64,000 nucleotides of DNA. It comes from Pyramidobacter sp. YE332. Its GTDB lineage: Bacteria; Synergistota; Synergistia; Synergistales; Dethiosulfovibrionaceae. Under the pieces are notes generated by a model. That model was not told the DNA's origin. It made no database searches and saw only the letters and a list, made by a program, of their open reading frames with translations. Below, in pieces: positions 41,115 to 49,991 of this stretch (its first letter is position 1; each line of letters starts with the position of its first letter). The translations under genes and the position numbers were made by a program. Location of the stretch: contig NZ_CP133038.1 of assembly GCF_033060595.1 (NCBI RefSeq), forward strand, positions 496,001 through 560,000. The letters run 5' to 3'.

Positions 41115-42344
41115 TCAGCCGAGAATTTTTATCAGTTCCTCCATGTTTGGGGCGACTTTTGCAGCCGGCGGAACCGCTTTCTGCGCCGAGGCGACGTCTT
41201 TGAGGCCGTTGCCTGAAATGATCACGGCGACGCGGTCCGACGCCTTGAGACGTCTTTCGCGAGCGAATTTGACGAAACCGGCGTAGGCCGTCGCTCCCGC
41301 GGGCTCGGCGAACACGCCGCTTTTTCGCGGCAGTTCGGCGACGGCGGAAAGGATCTCGGCGTCGCTGACGGCGGTCGTATTCCCATGAGAAGCGCGGATC
41401 GCGTGAAGCGCTTTCGCCCAGTTGTGCGGCGCGCCCACGTCGATGCTGTCGGCAATCGTGTGCGAGGGGCCGAATACGACTTTATCGGCGCCCTCCTGAA
41501 TCGCCCTGTGGATCGGGCAGGCGCCCTCCGCCTGAACGCCGATGATCTGAGGAATATGGTCGATGACGCCGATCTTGTACAGATCGTAAAAACCCTTGTA
41601 CGTCGAACTGACGATGCAGCCGTCGCCGACGGAGACGAAAACTTTGTCGGGGACGTCCCAGTCGCACTGTTCCGCGATCTCCATCGCGCAGGTCTTTTTC
41701 CCTTCGACGAGGAACGGGTTGATCGCGCAGTTGCGGTCGTACCAGCCGTAATGTTCGATGGCCTCGATCGCCAGCCGCACCGCTGCGGCGTAATCTCCCT
41801 TGACGAGGAACACCCGTGCGCCGAACACGAGCAGCTGCGTCACTTTGGCGACTGGCGCCGTTTCCGGAACGAAGATCACGCTTTTCAATCCCATGTTGGC
41901 GGCGAAACCCGCGAGCGAACTGGCGGCGTTGCCCGTCGACGCGCAGGCGAGAACGTCGCGGTTTAGCTCCGCGGCGAGCGTTACGGCGACGGCGCTGGCG
42001 CGGTCTTTGAGCGAAGCCGTGGGATTGCGTCCGTCGTCCTTGATCAGAAGCTGCCCGACGTCGTATTCGGACGCGATCTGGGGCATATCGTAGAGCGGCG
42101 TCCAGCCGACCTGAAGCGTGGGGCGGCGCGAATTTTTCCGCATCGGAAGCAGGGCTTCGTAGCGCCAAAGACTGAAACGCGGATCCGCCGCCAGAGAGGT
42201 GCGGTCGATCTGTTTTTTCACTTCGTCGTAGTCGTACAGCACGTGCATAGTGCCGTGGATCCCGCAGTCGGGACACGTTTTCAACGTGCTTTCGGCGGGG
42301 AATTCGCGCCCGCAGAGGGCGCATTTGAGCGTGTAGAAAGCCAT
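41115..42344 (-). CDS. thrC: Threonine synthase-like PLP enzyme
   Basis: Threonine synthase converts O-phosphohomoserine to threonine. The 409-residue protein has an N-terminal zinc-ribbon (C8, C11, C24, C27: CALCGREF and CPDCG), VGWTPLYDM, the PLP lysine Lys113 in NPTASLKDRAS, and the phosphate-gripping ACASTGNAASSLAGFAANMG. No homoserine kinase or homoserine dehydrogenase genes lie nearby. Instead it is packed between an M20 hydrolase (9-base gap) and another PLP enzyme in a transport/degradation operon, so a catabolic lyase acting on a threonine-like or diamino acid substrate is also possible. The fold is secure, the reaction less so. Confidence 0.75.
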   Translation of the reverse strand: MAFYTLKCALCGREFPAESTLKTCPDCGIHGTMHVLYDYDEVKKQIDRTSLAADPRFSLWRYEALLPMRKNSRRPTLQVGWTPLYDMPQIASEYDVGQLLIKDDGRNPTASLKDRASAVAVTLAAELNRDVLACASTGNAASSLAGFAANMGLKSVIFVPETAPVAKVTQLLVFGARVFLVKGDYAAAVRLAIEAIEHYGWYDRNCAINPFLVEGKKTCAMEIAEQCDWDVPDKVFVSVGDGCIVSSTYKGFYDLYKIGVIDHIPQIIGVQAEGACPIHRAIQEGADKVVFGPSHTIADSIDVGAPHNWAKALHAIRASHGNTTAVSDAEILSAVAELPRKSGVFAEPAGATAYAGFVKFARERRLKASDRVAVIISGNGLKDVASAQKAVPPAAKVAPNMEELIKILG

Positions 42345-42353
42345 GACGTGCCT

Positions 42354-43535
42354 CTAGCGAAGAACGGCGCGGACGATGCCCTGATAGCCTTCGCAGGCCT
42401 TGCAGAGCTGGTCGATCTCGATGTATTCGTCGACCACGTGGGCCAGCGATTCGAGCGAGCCGCCGAAGCCGACGGTGGGGATCCCCGCCTTGCCGGCGTA
42501 ATAGCTGCCGTTGGTGCAGAAAGCGTAATGGGAGAATTCCGGATTCAATCCGGCGTTCCTCAGCCCTTCCAGCGCCGCCGCGACGAACCAGTTGTCTTCG
42601 GGGAACAGCCAACCGGGCGCGTAGCGCGTCGCGGAGATCGTCTCGCCGGTGTAGCACTTTTCCGTGCCGGTAGCCAGATAAACTCTGGCGTCCAGACGGG
42701 GATCGAGCTTCTTCTGCGCGTCGACGATGTCCTGAATCTGCTTCAGCACCTCGGCGTCGGTTTCTCCCACGAGCAGACGCCGGTCGTACGTGACGCGGCA
42801 CTTTTCGGGCACGACGCTGGCGCCGGGATAAGGGGAGGAAATGATGTCGGTCAGTTCGAGAATGCCTTTGCCGAGCACAGGCTGCTCTTTAGGCTTGAAA
42901 TCGCGCTCGATGGCGGTCAGAAGCGGCGCCATCGTCTTTACGGCGTTAAGGCCGACCTCGGGATTGGACGAGTGGGCGGATTTCCCCAGAGTCTCCAGAA
43001 CCACTTCGGCGCGGCCGCGCTGGCCGCGTTTCAGATTCAGCGACGAAGCCTCGCCGATGATCACGCAGTCGGGCTTCCAGCGGATCCCCAGTTCCTCGGA
43101 AGCGACGCCCTCGAAGCATTCTTCGTGCACGCCGCCGCAGACGATCAGTTCTCCGTTAAGTTCGGCATGATTTTCTTTGAGCAGTCTGGCCGCCATGATT
43201 GCGGCGCCCAGATTGCCCTTCATGTCGCTCGTGCCGCGGCCGTACATGCGCCCGCCGACGATCTCGGCCGCGAAAGGATCGTGAGTCCATTTGGAGCGGT
43301 CGGCGATGTCGACGTGATCCATGTGGCCTTCGAAGAGCAGCTTTTTGCCGCCTTTGCCGAATACCATGCGCCCCGAAACGTTGCCGTAACGGTCGCGTTC
43401 GGTGGAGTCGAAGCCGAAGCGCTTCATCGCGTTTTCGACAAAATCGGCGATTTTGTCCTCGTGCCCGGAAAGACTGGGACAGCGAATCATGCCGCGAACC
43501 AGTTCGACCAATTCGTCCTGCCATTTTTCACTCAT
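42354..43535 (-). CDS. M20-family metallohydrolase, YgeY-like
   Basis: A 393-residue dizinc peptidase/deacylase. The metal site is visible as LFEGHMDHVDIAD (first His-x-Asp), GRGTSDMKGNLGAA (bridging Asp) and GGVHEECFEG (catalytic Glu-Glu). The later YDRRLLVGET and CTNGSYYAGKAGIPTVGFGG match the YgeY group. In E. coli ygeY neighbours the diaminopropionate ammonia-lyase gene ygeX, and here too PLP enzymes follow directly. It probably hydrolyses an N-acylated amino acid or dipeptide to feed them. Ribosome binding: AAGGAGG before the ATG at 43535. Confidence 0.88.
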   Translation of the reverse strand: MSEKWQDELVELVRGMIRCPSLSGHEDKIADFVENAMKRFGFDSTERDRYGNVSGRMVFGKGGKKLLFEGHMDHVDIADRSKWTHDPFAAEIVGGRMYGRGTSDMKGNLGAAIMAARLLKENHAELNGELIVCGGVHEECFEGVASEELGIRWKPDCVIIGEASSLNLKRGQRGRAEVVLETLGKSAHSSNPEVGLNAVKTMAPLLTAIERDFKPKEQPVLGKGILELTDIISSPYPGASVVPEKCRVTYDRRLLVGETDAEVLKQIQDIVDAQKKLDPRLDARVYLATGTEKCYTGETISATRYAPGWLFPEDNWFVAAALEGLRNAGLNPEFSHYAFCTNGSYYAGKAGIPTVGFGGSLESLAHVVDEYIEIDQLCKACEGYQGIVRAVLR

Positions 43536-43600
43536 CGGGAAAAGCCTCCTTGAACGTTTAATGAATGGTTTCGGTTTTTCTGCGTAATTATTGAGTCTGG

Positions 43601-44953
43601 CTATAAGTTGTTGTCCTTAGTCCATTGCTTGTAAACCTTGAAAAATATAGGCGCGAGCGCAAGCATGGCGATCATGTTGGGGATGCCTTCGATGCCGGTT
43701 GAAATGTCGACGATCGTCCAGACCAGATCGACGTCCTGCGTCACGGCGACGAACGGCGGGATCAGCCAGAAAACGTTGAAGATTCCCATATTTTTTTCGC
43801 CGAAGACATAAACGACGGACGTCTTGTATTCGAAGTAGTAGCCGATCATCGTCGTGAGAGCCGCGAGCATGACGGATATGGAGACGATCCACGCGCCGAA
43901 TTTTCCGTACAGCGTATCGAATGCGGAGATGGTAAGGGCGATGCCGTTCAAACCGCCGCTCCACACGTCGGGAGCCGAAAGCAGGATAACGAACGCGGTC
44001 ATCGAACACATCACGATCGTATCGACGAAAACTTCGACGATGCCGTACAGACCCTGCTGGCAGGGGTGCCTGGTGATCGACGTGGCGTGAACCATCGAAG
44101 CCGTTCCCAGTCCGGCTTCGTTGGAGAAAACGCCTCGCGCCGCGCCGTACCGGACGGCGAGGATCATCGTGCCTCCGGCAAAACCGCCGACGGCCGCATG
44201 GGGGTTGAAAGCGTACTTGAAGATCATGCCGACCACTTCGGGCAGTCGCGCAATGTTCGTAAAAATAACCCCGAGCGAAAATACGGTATAGACGACGACA
44301 AAGTAAGGCATGATACTTTCGGCGAAACGCCCGATGCGTTTGAAACCGCCGAAGCATACGAGCGCGGTGAGAATGACAGCGCAGACGACGGTGGCCAGGG
44401 GCGGGATACCGAAAGTGCTCTTGAGGGCCGAAGCCATCGTGTGAGGCTGGACCCATACGGCGGTGCCGAGGGCCCCGACGATCATCATCACGCCGTAGAA
44501 CATGGCGAGCGGCTTCCATCTTTTACCCATGCCCTTTTCGATGTAGTACATCGGGCCGCCGTAAAAGGCGCCGCTCTCCGTTTGCTCGCGGAAATGAACG
44601 GCCAGAACGACCTCGACGAATTTCGTCATCATGCCGAAAAGGCCCATGATCCACATCCAGAAAACGGCTCCCGGACCGCCGGTCGCGATCGCGGTCGCCA
44701 CTCCGGCGATATTGCCGTTGCCGATACATCCGGCGAGAGCCGAAGAAACGGCCTGCAGCGGCGTGATCGTGCCTTCGCCTTCGAGCGCGTCCTTTCTGAA
44801 GCACTTGCCGAGCGTTTCTTTGAGGACGTAAGGAAGCTTGCGGATTTGAAAAAATCTCGTCCCCAAACCGAAAATCAGACCGCACAGGAAAATGAGAATC
44901 ATCATGGGCCAGCCCCAAAGCTCGCCGGCCAGCCAGTTTAAAAATTTCGACAT
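43601..44953 (-). CDS. AGCS-family alanine/glycine:Na+ symporter
   Basis: A 450-residue inner-membrane carrier that imports small neutral amino acids with Na+. Family motifs are clear: ALAGCIGNGNIAGVATAIAT, GPGAVFWMWIMGLFGMMTKF, SGAFYGGPMYYIEKGMGKRW and GVFSNEAGLGTASMVHA. About eleven helices are predicted. It lies between the D-aminoacylase and M20 genes in the operon, so the cell can take up both acylated amino acids (TRAP) and free ones. GGAGGCAAGCGATC precedes the ATG at 44953. The exact substrate (Ala, Gly, D-Ala or Ser) cannot be decided. Confidence 0.93.
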   Translation of the reverse strand: MSKFLNWLAGELWGWPMMILIFLCGLIFGLGTRFFQIRKLPYVLKETLGKCFRKDALEGEGTITPLQAVSSALAGCIGNGNIAGVATAIATGGPGAVFWMWIMGLFGMMTKFVEVVLAVHFREQTESGAFYGGPMYYIEKGMGKRWKPLAMFYGVMMIVGALGTAVWVQPHTMASALKSTFGIPPLATVVCAVILTALVCFGGFKRIGRFAESIMPYFVVVYTVFSLGVIFTNIARLPEVVGMIFKYAFNPHAAVGGFAGGTMILAVRYGAARGVFSNEAGLGTASMVHATSITRHPCQQGLYGIVEVFVDTIVMCSMTAFVILLSAPDVWSGGLNGIALTISAFDTLYGKFGAWIVSISVMLAALTTMIGYYFEYKTSVVYVFGEKNMGIFNVFWLIPPFVAVTQDVDLVWTIVDISTGIEGIPNMIAMLALAPIFFKVYKQWTKDNNL

Positions 44954-45049
44954 GATCGCTTGCCTCCTTCTTGGCTTGTGATGAAATACGAAAGACGCCG
45001 GACTTGTTACGCGCGAATGGAACGCTCCGTCGCTATCGCCTGAAAAAAA

Positions 45050-46639
45050 TCACTCCTTATCGAATCGCAGCACTTTGCCCGCTTTCCCCTTGACGACTTG
45101 ATTGCCGTCGACAACCAGCCGGCCGTTGACGACGACGTATGGAATTCCGGCGGAGTACTGCATGGGATCGGTATAAGTCGCTTTGTCGGCCACCGTCTCG
45201 GGATCGAAAATGGCGATGTCGGCGGCATAGCCTTCCCTGAGTAAACCGCGCTCTTTCAGCTTGAAGATGGAGGCGGGACGGGAGGTCATCTTGCGGATCG
45301 CTTCGGGCAGCGTCATCAGTTTGCGCTCGCGCACGTAACGACCGAGAATGCGCGAGAACGAACCGTATACGCGCGGATGCGGACGGGCGCCGAGAATGCC
45401 GTCGGTGCAAGGATTTTGGAGACGATGCGCTATGATGGCCTCGACGTGCTCTTCCAGTCCGTAAAAGTCCACCAGGCCGACCGCCAGTTCCTCTTCGAGC
45501 AGCAAATCGAACGAGGCGTCGAAGGGATCTTTGCCGCGGATCTGGCCGATCTCGATCATATTCTTGCCGACCAGGTCGGCGTTCTTCGGCGTCTTCACGA
45601 ACGTCACGAAAATGTTTTCCATGCCGGCGAAATCGACGAAATTGTCCCAGCCGGGGATCCCCTTGGCGATGTCGGCCTTCATGCGCGCGCGGGCGTCCTT
45701 GTCGGCGAGACGGGCAAGACATTTTTCCGCGCCTCCGTCGTGGGCCCACGGCGGCAGAATGACGCTGAACGTGGTGCTGCCGGCGGCGTAAGGGTACTGG
45801 TCGAACGAAAGCTGGATATCTTTTTCCCCTTCGTCGAGCTTTTTCATGACGGCGTCGAAGAGATGGGCATTCTTCATGCCGCAGACTTTGAAATGCGAGA
45901 AATGAATGGGGCAGCCCGACTTGCGGCTGATGCGGAACACTTCGTCCATCGAGTTGAGGATGTCGTCGGCTTCGCTGCGCTGGTGAATGACGAACGGCAA
46001 ATTGTATTTGGTCAGGACGCTGGTGACCGCGGCGATCTCATCTTCCGTCATATAGTTGCTGGGAGGGTAGATGAGCCCTGTGGAGAGGCCGACCGCGCCC
46101 GCGCCGATGCATTTTTCCAGCAGATCCTTCATCATGTCGATCTCGCTGGCCGTGGCGGGGCGGTTCTCAAGACCCATTACGCACATGCGGATATTGCCCG
46201 TCGGCGCCAGGTAGGCGAGATTGGGCCCCAGCGGCATCGCGTCGAGGCGTTTCAGATAGTCTTCGGCGGAGCGCCATTTCCAGTCGACCGGGTACTGTCC
46301 CTCCAGCCCGGCCATCGTCTTTTCCCATGAAGACAGAAATTCCGGCACGACGGGAGCCAGCGACATCCCGTCCTGACCGATGATGTCCGTCGTGACGCCC
46401 TGAGTCGTTTTATTGGTGATTTCGGGTTCGACCAGAGCCACCAGGTCGGAGTGACTGTGCGTGTCGATAAAACCGGGAGCCACCGCCAGCCCCGCGGCGT
46501 CGATCGTGCGGCGTGCCTCGGCCTGAACGCTGCCGACGGCGGCAATTTTGCCGTCTTTGACTGCCACGTCGGCGCGAAAGCCTTCCTTGCCGTCGCCGGC
46601 ATAGCACATGCCGTTTTTGAGCAACAGATCGTACGTCAT
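45050..46639 (-). CDS. N-acyl-D-amino-acid deacylase (D-aminoacylase)
   Basis: A cytoplasmic zinc amidohydrolase that removes acyl groups from N-acyl-D-amino acids. The 529-residue protein starts with the small beta domain (DLLLKNGMCYAGDG), then PGFIDTHSHSDLVALVEP with the His-x-His metal pair. Next come TTDIIGQDGMSLAPV, VIHQRSEADD, HFSHFKVCGMKNA and a C-terminal AADIAIFDPETV. These match D-aminoacylase rather than dihydropyrimidinase. It follows dctM by 68 bases, suggesting the TRAP system imports its N-acyl amino-acid substrate; AGCS and M20 genes follow. Length fits the family (480-530). Confidence 0.92.
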   Translation of the reverse strand: MTYDLLLKNGMCYAGDGKEGFRADVAVKDGKIAAVGSVQAEARRTIDAAGLAVAPGFIDTHSHSDLVALVEPEITNKTTQGVTTDIIGQDGMSLAPVVPEFLSSWEKTMAGLEGQYPVDWKWRSAEDYLKRLDAMPLGPNLAYLAPTGNIRMCVMGLENRPATASEIDMMKDLLEKCIGAGAVGLSTGLIYPPSNYMTEDEIAAVTSVLTKYNLPFVIHQRSEADDILNSMDEVFRISRKSGCPIHFSHFKVCGMKNAHLFDAVMKKLDEGEKDIQLSFDQYPYAAGSTTFSVILPPWAHDGGAEKCLARLADKDARARMKADIAKGIPGWDNFVDFAGMENIFVTFVKTPKNADLVGKNMIEIGQIRGKDPFDASFDLLLEEELAVGLVDFYGLEEHVEAIIAHRLQNPCTDGILGARPHPRVYGSFSRILGRYVRERKLMTLPEAIRKMTSRPASIFKLKERGLLREGYAADIAIFDPETVADKATYTDPMQYSAGIPYVVVNGRLVVDGNQVVKGKAGKVLRFDKE

Positions 46640-46707
46640 TGCCTTCCCTCCTCAAAAAATTTAAATCAAGACTCTCTCGAACGTGAGTTAAAGCTTCCGC
46701 CGTCCGT

Positions 46708-48042
46708 TTACCACGCGCCGACGACGTTCGCGCCCAGAAGCAGCTCGGGCAGCCAGCACGACAGGAAAGGGAAATACGTTGTCAGCAGCAGGACGGGGAT
46801 GGAAACGTAGAACAGGAAAGGCAGCATCGCTTTCGTCAGGTCGGCCGCGGAGATTTCCGACAGACGCGACCCGACGAAGATCGACATGGCGAACGGCGGC
46901 GTCATCACACCGATGCCGACGTTGACCACCATGATCGCGCCGAGGTGGACCAGGTTGACTCCCAGTTCCGTCATCAGGGGCAGCACCAGCGGCACGACCA
47001 GAATGAGAATGGGAATACCGTCGAGGAACATGCCGAGGAAGAGCAGGAATACGTTGAGCATGAGCAAAATCATGTACTTGCTCGAAAACATCGAAAGCAT
47101 GGCCGACGCCACCTGCTGAGCCACGCCCTGCCGGGTCAGGTAACGGGTCAGAACCGTGCCGCCAGCCAACAGCAGCGTGGTCATGCCGAACGTTCCGACC
47201 GTGCTGGATAAGGCTTTTTTCAGGCGCTTCCAGGTCAGTTCGCGGTAAGCGAACCAGCCGACCAGCAGACAGTAAATAGCCGCGATGCCGCCGGCTTCGT
47301 TGGGCGTAAAGATGCCGCCGTAAATGCCGATCAAAATCAGCGCCGGACAGCCCAGCGCCGGCAGGGCTACCCAGCCGGTGCGGCACACCTGTTTGACGGA
47401 AGCGATAAAAGTCTTGGGCAGCTCCGGGACTTCAACGCTGGAGGATGTGTATTTGTCGACGTAAAGGTAATTGAGGATGCAGTAGCCGAGAGCCAGCAGC
47501 AGACCGGGAAAGACGGTGGAAAGGAACAGCGCGCCGACCGATTGTCCGGCCAGCAGACAATAGATCATGGCCGGCACGCTGGGCGGAATCAGATATCCCA
47601 GATAGCTGGACGAGCAGAGCAGCGCCGTCGTGTAGACGCGGCTGTAACCGAATTTTTCCAGTTTGGGAACAAGCAGGGGAATCAGCGCGGCGATACAGGG
47701 AACTGAAGACCCCGTAAGCGCCCCCATGAACAGCGTGGCGACGATGCCGACGGCCGTCAGGCCGCCCTTGAGGCGCCCGACCAGCGCGTAAGAAAAATTG
47801 ACGATGCGGTCCGCCAGCCCGGCCTCGCCGATGAGAGCGCCGGAAAAAACGAAAAAGGCAATGGCCATGACCGTCGAGGAGTCGAGCGAATGGAAAAAGG
47901 AGTTGGCGATGAAGGTCATCGTGCCGCCGCCGAGAATGACGCCGAGGGCGGTCGCGCCGATGAAAACCCAGCCGATGGGCAGCCCCGCGACGATACCGAC
48001 GAGGAACGTAACGAGAGTTGTGGAAGTGCCGAGATCGAACAT
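46708..48042 (-). CDS. dctM: TRAP transporter large permease (DctM)
   Basis: The large membrane subunit of a tripartite ATP-independent periplasmic transporter, 444 residues with about twelve helices. Typical segments are GIVAGLPIGWVFIGATALGV, FMGALTGSSVPCIAALIPLL, PPSVPAMIYCLLAGQSVGAL and GIFTPNEAGGIAAIYCL. The ATG at 48042 shares its first base with the dctQ stop (TAATG), so translation is coupled. A longer open frame upstream is antisense-like and unsupported. The gene forms dctP-dctQ-dctM with its neighbours. The D-aminoacylase after it suggests N-acyl amino acid import; that is inference. Confidence 0.95.
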   Translation of the reverse strand: MFDLGTSTTLVTFLVGIVAGLPIGWVFIGATALGVILGGGTMTFIANSFFHSLDSSTVMAIAFFVFSGALIGEAGLADRIVNFSYALVGRLKGGLTAVGIVATLFMGALTGSSVPCIAALIPLLVPKLEKFGYSRVYTTALLCSSSYLGYLIPPSVPAMIYCLLAGQSVGALFLSTVFPGLLLALGYCILNYLYVDKYTSSSVEVPELPKTFIASVKQVCRTGWVALPALGCPALILIGIYGGIFTPNEAGGIAAIYCLLVGWFAYRELTWKRLKKALSSTVGTFGMTTLLLAGGTVLTRYLTRQGVAQQVASAMLSMFSSKYMILLMLNVFLLFLGMFLDGIPILILVVPLVLPLMTELGVNLVHLGAIMVVNVGIGVMTPPFAMSIFVGSRLSEISAADLTKAMLPFLFYVSIPVLLLTTYFPFLSCWLPELLLGANVVGAW

Positions 48043-48557
48043 TACTCCTTCACCTCTTTTTCCCAACGGAGTTTTTGCAGCTCGAAAATATCCTCGCAGA
48101 CATGCCAGCCGTAATGAAGAACGCTCAACACGATCATGACGCCCATGGCATACACGAGCCAGCTCGTGTTGAACCAGCGCACCAGCGTGGCGAACTCGGG
48201 ATGCTTCCAGGCGCGTTTGACGACGCGCAGCGTGGGGCTCCACATGGCCAGGATCATCGCGACGGTGACGGCGCTCTTCGCCATGTCGAACAGAGCGCGT
48301 TTCGCCCGGCTGTCCTTGCACAAGACGTCGGGAAGGATGTCGACGGCGATGTGCGTCTTCACGGCGGCTCCGTAGGAAATCGCCACATAAATAGTGAAAA
48401 TAAAGATGTACAGCGCCGCGTCGCTGATCCACATGATTTCGAAATGGAGCCAGTAGCGGTTTACCACCTGACAGAACGTGAGGATTATGGCCAGCAGGAG
48501 CCCGAGAGAGCCGAGAAAGAATTCGGTTTTCTGCAGGAAAGAAAAGAGTTTTTTCAT
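48042..48557 (-). CDS. dctQ: TRAP transporter small permease (DctQ)
   Basis: A 171-residue four-helix membrane protein linking the binding protein to DctM. Helices are visible at about 10-30 (LGLLLAIILTFCQVVNRYW), 45-65, 90-110 and 130-150. The loop FEIMWISDAALYIFIFTIYV and AAVKTHIAVDILPDVL match the family. It starts 81 bases after dctP, beyond an intrinsic terminator, and overlaps dctM by one base. GGCGGTGC-type weak ribosome binding precedes the ATG. Confidence 0.93.
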   Translation of the reverse strand: MKKLFSFLQKTEFFLGSLGLLLAIILTFCQVVNRYWLHFEIMWISDAALYIFIFTIYVAISYGAAVKTHIAVDILPDVLCKDSRAKRALFDMAKSAVTVAMILAMWSPTLRVVKRAWKHPEFATLVRWFNTSWLVYAMGVMIVLSVLHYGWHVCEDIFELQKLRWEKEVKE

Positions 48558-48592
48558 AATGCACCGCCTTTTCTGTCACAGAGATCTTGCTT

Positions 48593-48625
48593 CAAAAAAG
48601 GGGACGGCTTTCGGGCCGCCCCCTT
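48593..48625 (-). terminator. Intrinsic terminator between dctP and dctQM
   Basis: An eleven-base stem with one G-U type pair (48598-48608 with 48615-48625), six-base loop, followed on the minus strand by six T. Partial termination here would yield excess binding-protein mRNA over permease mRNA. Confidence 0.85.
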
Positions 48626-48638
48626 GTGAGACTGATCG

Positions 48639-49724
48639 TTACTTTGCAGCTGCGGCCTTGTCGGCTAATACTTTTTCGCGATTGATTCGGAGCTGGTCGA
48701 GAATCTTCACGGTCATATCCTGACCGGGGAAGTGCTTGTCGAGCCACGGCTTGCAAAGATCGTTCCAGTTGTCGAGATTGCGGGCGCAGTTGCGGAACTC
48801 GGCGCGCTCCGCCTCGGTCGGATAGTAAATTTCGAAGTTCGGCTGCTTCTTGAGGAACTCTTTGAAATTGTCCTCTTCGGCGATTTGGATGGCGTACTGA
48901 TCGGCTTCGGCTTCGTCGGCCGCCTTCCGGATCGCGGCTTTGAGATCGTCGGGCAGCTTCGCCCAAAGTTCGGCGTTGATGACGACTTGATTGGCGTCCC
49001 ACATCCAATCCAGAGACGTGTAATACTTCATGACCTCGCAGTGACGCTCCTCCACGAGCGAAGGCCACATATCCCAGCAGCCGTCGACCACGCCCTTCGC
49101 CAGGGCGTGGTAAAGATCGCCCCACGGCACGGTTTCGACGGTCATACCCGTTCCCTCGGCCATGTTCTGCAGGCCGCGGACGCAGCCGAGCGACGAAGAA
49201 ACACGCATTTTCAGATTCTTGAAATCAGCCGGCGTTTTGATCGGGCGCACGCTGTTGCCGATGCCGTAGGAGCCCTGCGAAACGGTGAACAGAATGTGAA
49301 CGCCGACTTCCTTCATGGCCTCCTCGAGAGGCACGTAGAGACATCCGTCGGGGCGCGAGAAAGCCATCTTGCACTCTTCCCACGATTCGACGGTCCACGG
49401 CATCCAGTTGAACATGCCGCCGGGAACGAGATTGACGTAAGGAGCGAAACCGCACATCTCGATTTCGCCGTCCTGCACGGCGTGGAAGATCTCATTGAGA
49501 GTCCCGAGCTGATTGTCGGGGAAAAACTCGACTTCGATACGGCCGTTGCTGTATTTCTTGATTAACTCACAGAAAAGTTTGTAGGACTTGCCCTGCGAGG
49601 CACGGACCGAGGTCTGCCCAAAACGCCACTTATACTCCGGAGCGGCGGAAGCCGTGCCGGCGCCCAAAATCATAACGACAGCTGCTGCGGCGAGTGCCTT
49701 TCTCACAAAACACGTTCTGACCAT
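48639..49724 (-). CDS. dctP: TRAP transporter periplasmic substrate-binding protein (DctP)
   Basis: A secreted solute-binding protein of 361 residues delivering substrate to DctQM. The signal peptide (KALAAAAVVMILGAGTASA, cleavage after ASA) is clear. The mature part shows the DctP pattern GQTSVRASQGKSYKLFCELI, VEFFPDNQLGTLNEIFHAVQ and LKMRVSSSLGCVRGLQNMAEG. That last stretch includes the Arg that normally binds a substrate carboxylate. AGGAGGAATCACT precedes the ATG at 49724. It is the first gene of the operon; the IS110 element lies just upstream and may have separated it from an original promoter. Confidence 0.95.
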   Translation of the reverse strand: MVRTCFVRKALAAAAVVMILGAGTASAAPEYKWRFGQTSVRASQGKSYKLFCELIKKYSNGRIEVEFFPDNQLGTLNEIFHAVQDGEIEMCGFAPYVNLVPGGMFNWMPWTVESWEECKMAFSRPDGCLYVPLEEAMKEVGVHILFTVSQGSYGIGNSVRPIKTPADFKNLKMRVSSSLGCVRGLQNMAEGTGMTVETVPWGDLYHALAKGVVDGCWDMWPSLVEERHCEVMKYYTSLDWMWDANQVVINAELWAKLPDDLKAAIRKAADEAEADQYAIQIAEEDNFKEFLKKQPNFEIYYPTEAERAEFRNCARNLDNWNDLCKPWLDKHFPGQDMTVKILDQLRINREKVLADKAAAAK

Positions 49725-49861
49725 AGTGATTCCTCCTAGAATAATGTAGTCGCACTTGTTGACAGATTATTGAACGGAACAATCTGCGATAATGTCAGCA
49801 TGCAGTGTGAGCGTCGCCGTTTGTTTCCTTGGGGACATTTCCTCGTAAAGGAGAGTGGCGC

Positions 49862-49953
49862 CTCACCTCTTGCGGCAGTTCACGAATGAGCTGGATGTTG
49901 AGACCGAAAGTCTTCTCCGTCTGTCCAAGGAGGTTGTGAGCCGCAGGAAGCGT
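49862..49953 (+). ncRNA. Candidate bridge RNA hairpin upstream of the IS110 transposase
   Basis: The region folds by eye into a long interrupted hairpin. Outer pairs CTCAC/GTGAG and TGCGGC/GCCGCA come first, then a wide internal loop, TGGA/TCCA, and a five-base stem GAGAC/GTCTT capped by CGAAA. Large two-sided internal loops are the hallmark of the guide loops of IS110 bridge RNAs, which lie in this non-coding end. The right side of the loop contains the TCTGTCCAA that recurs downstream of the transposase, as a donor guide would. A smaller hairpin (49840-49853) precedes it. Confidence 0.4.
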
Positions 49954-49991
49954 GAGAATTCACCTGCAAATACGTTGTGGTGAGGTGACTC

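Noticed and set aside
48043-48579. Extended N-terminus of dctM reading through dctQ
   Set aside because: The frame overlaps the real dctQ gene entirely; the TAATG overlap at 48042 gives the natural dctM start.
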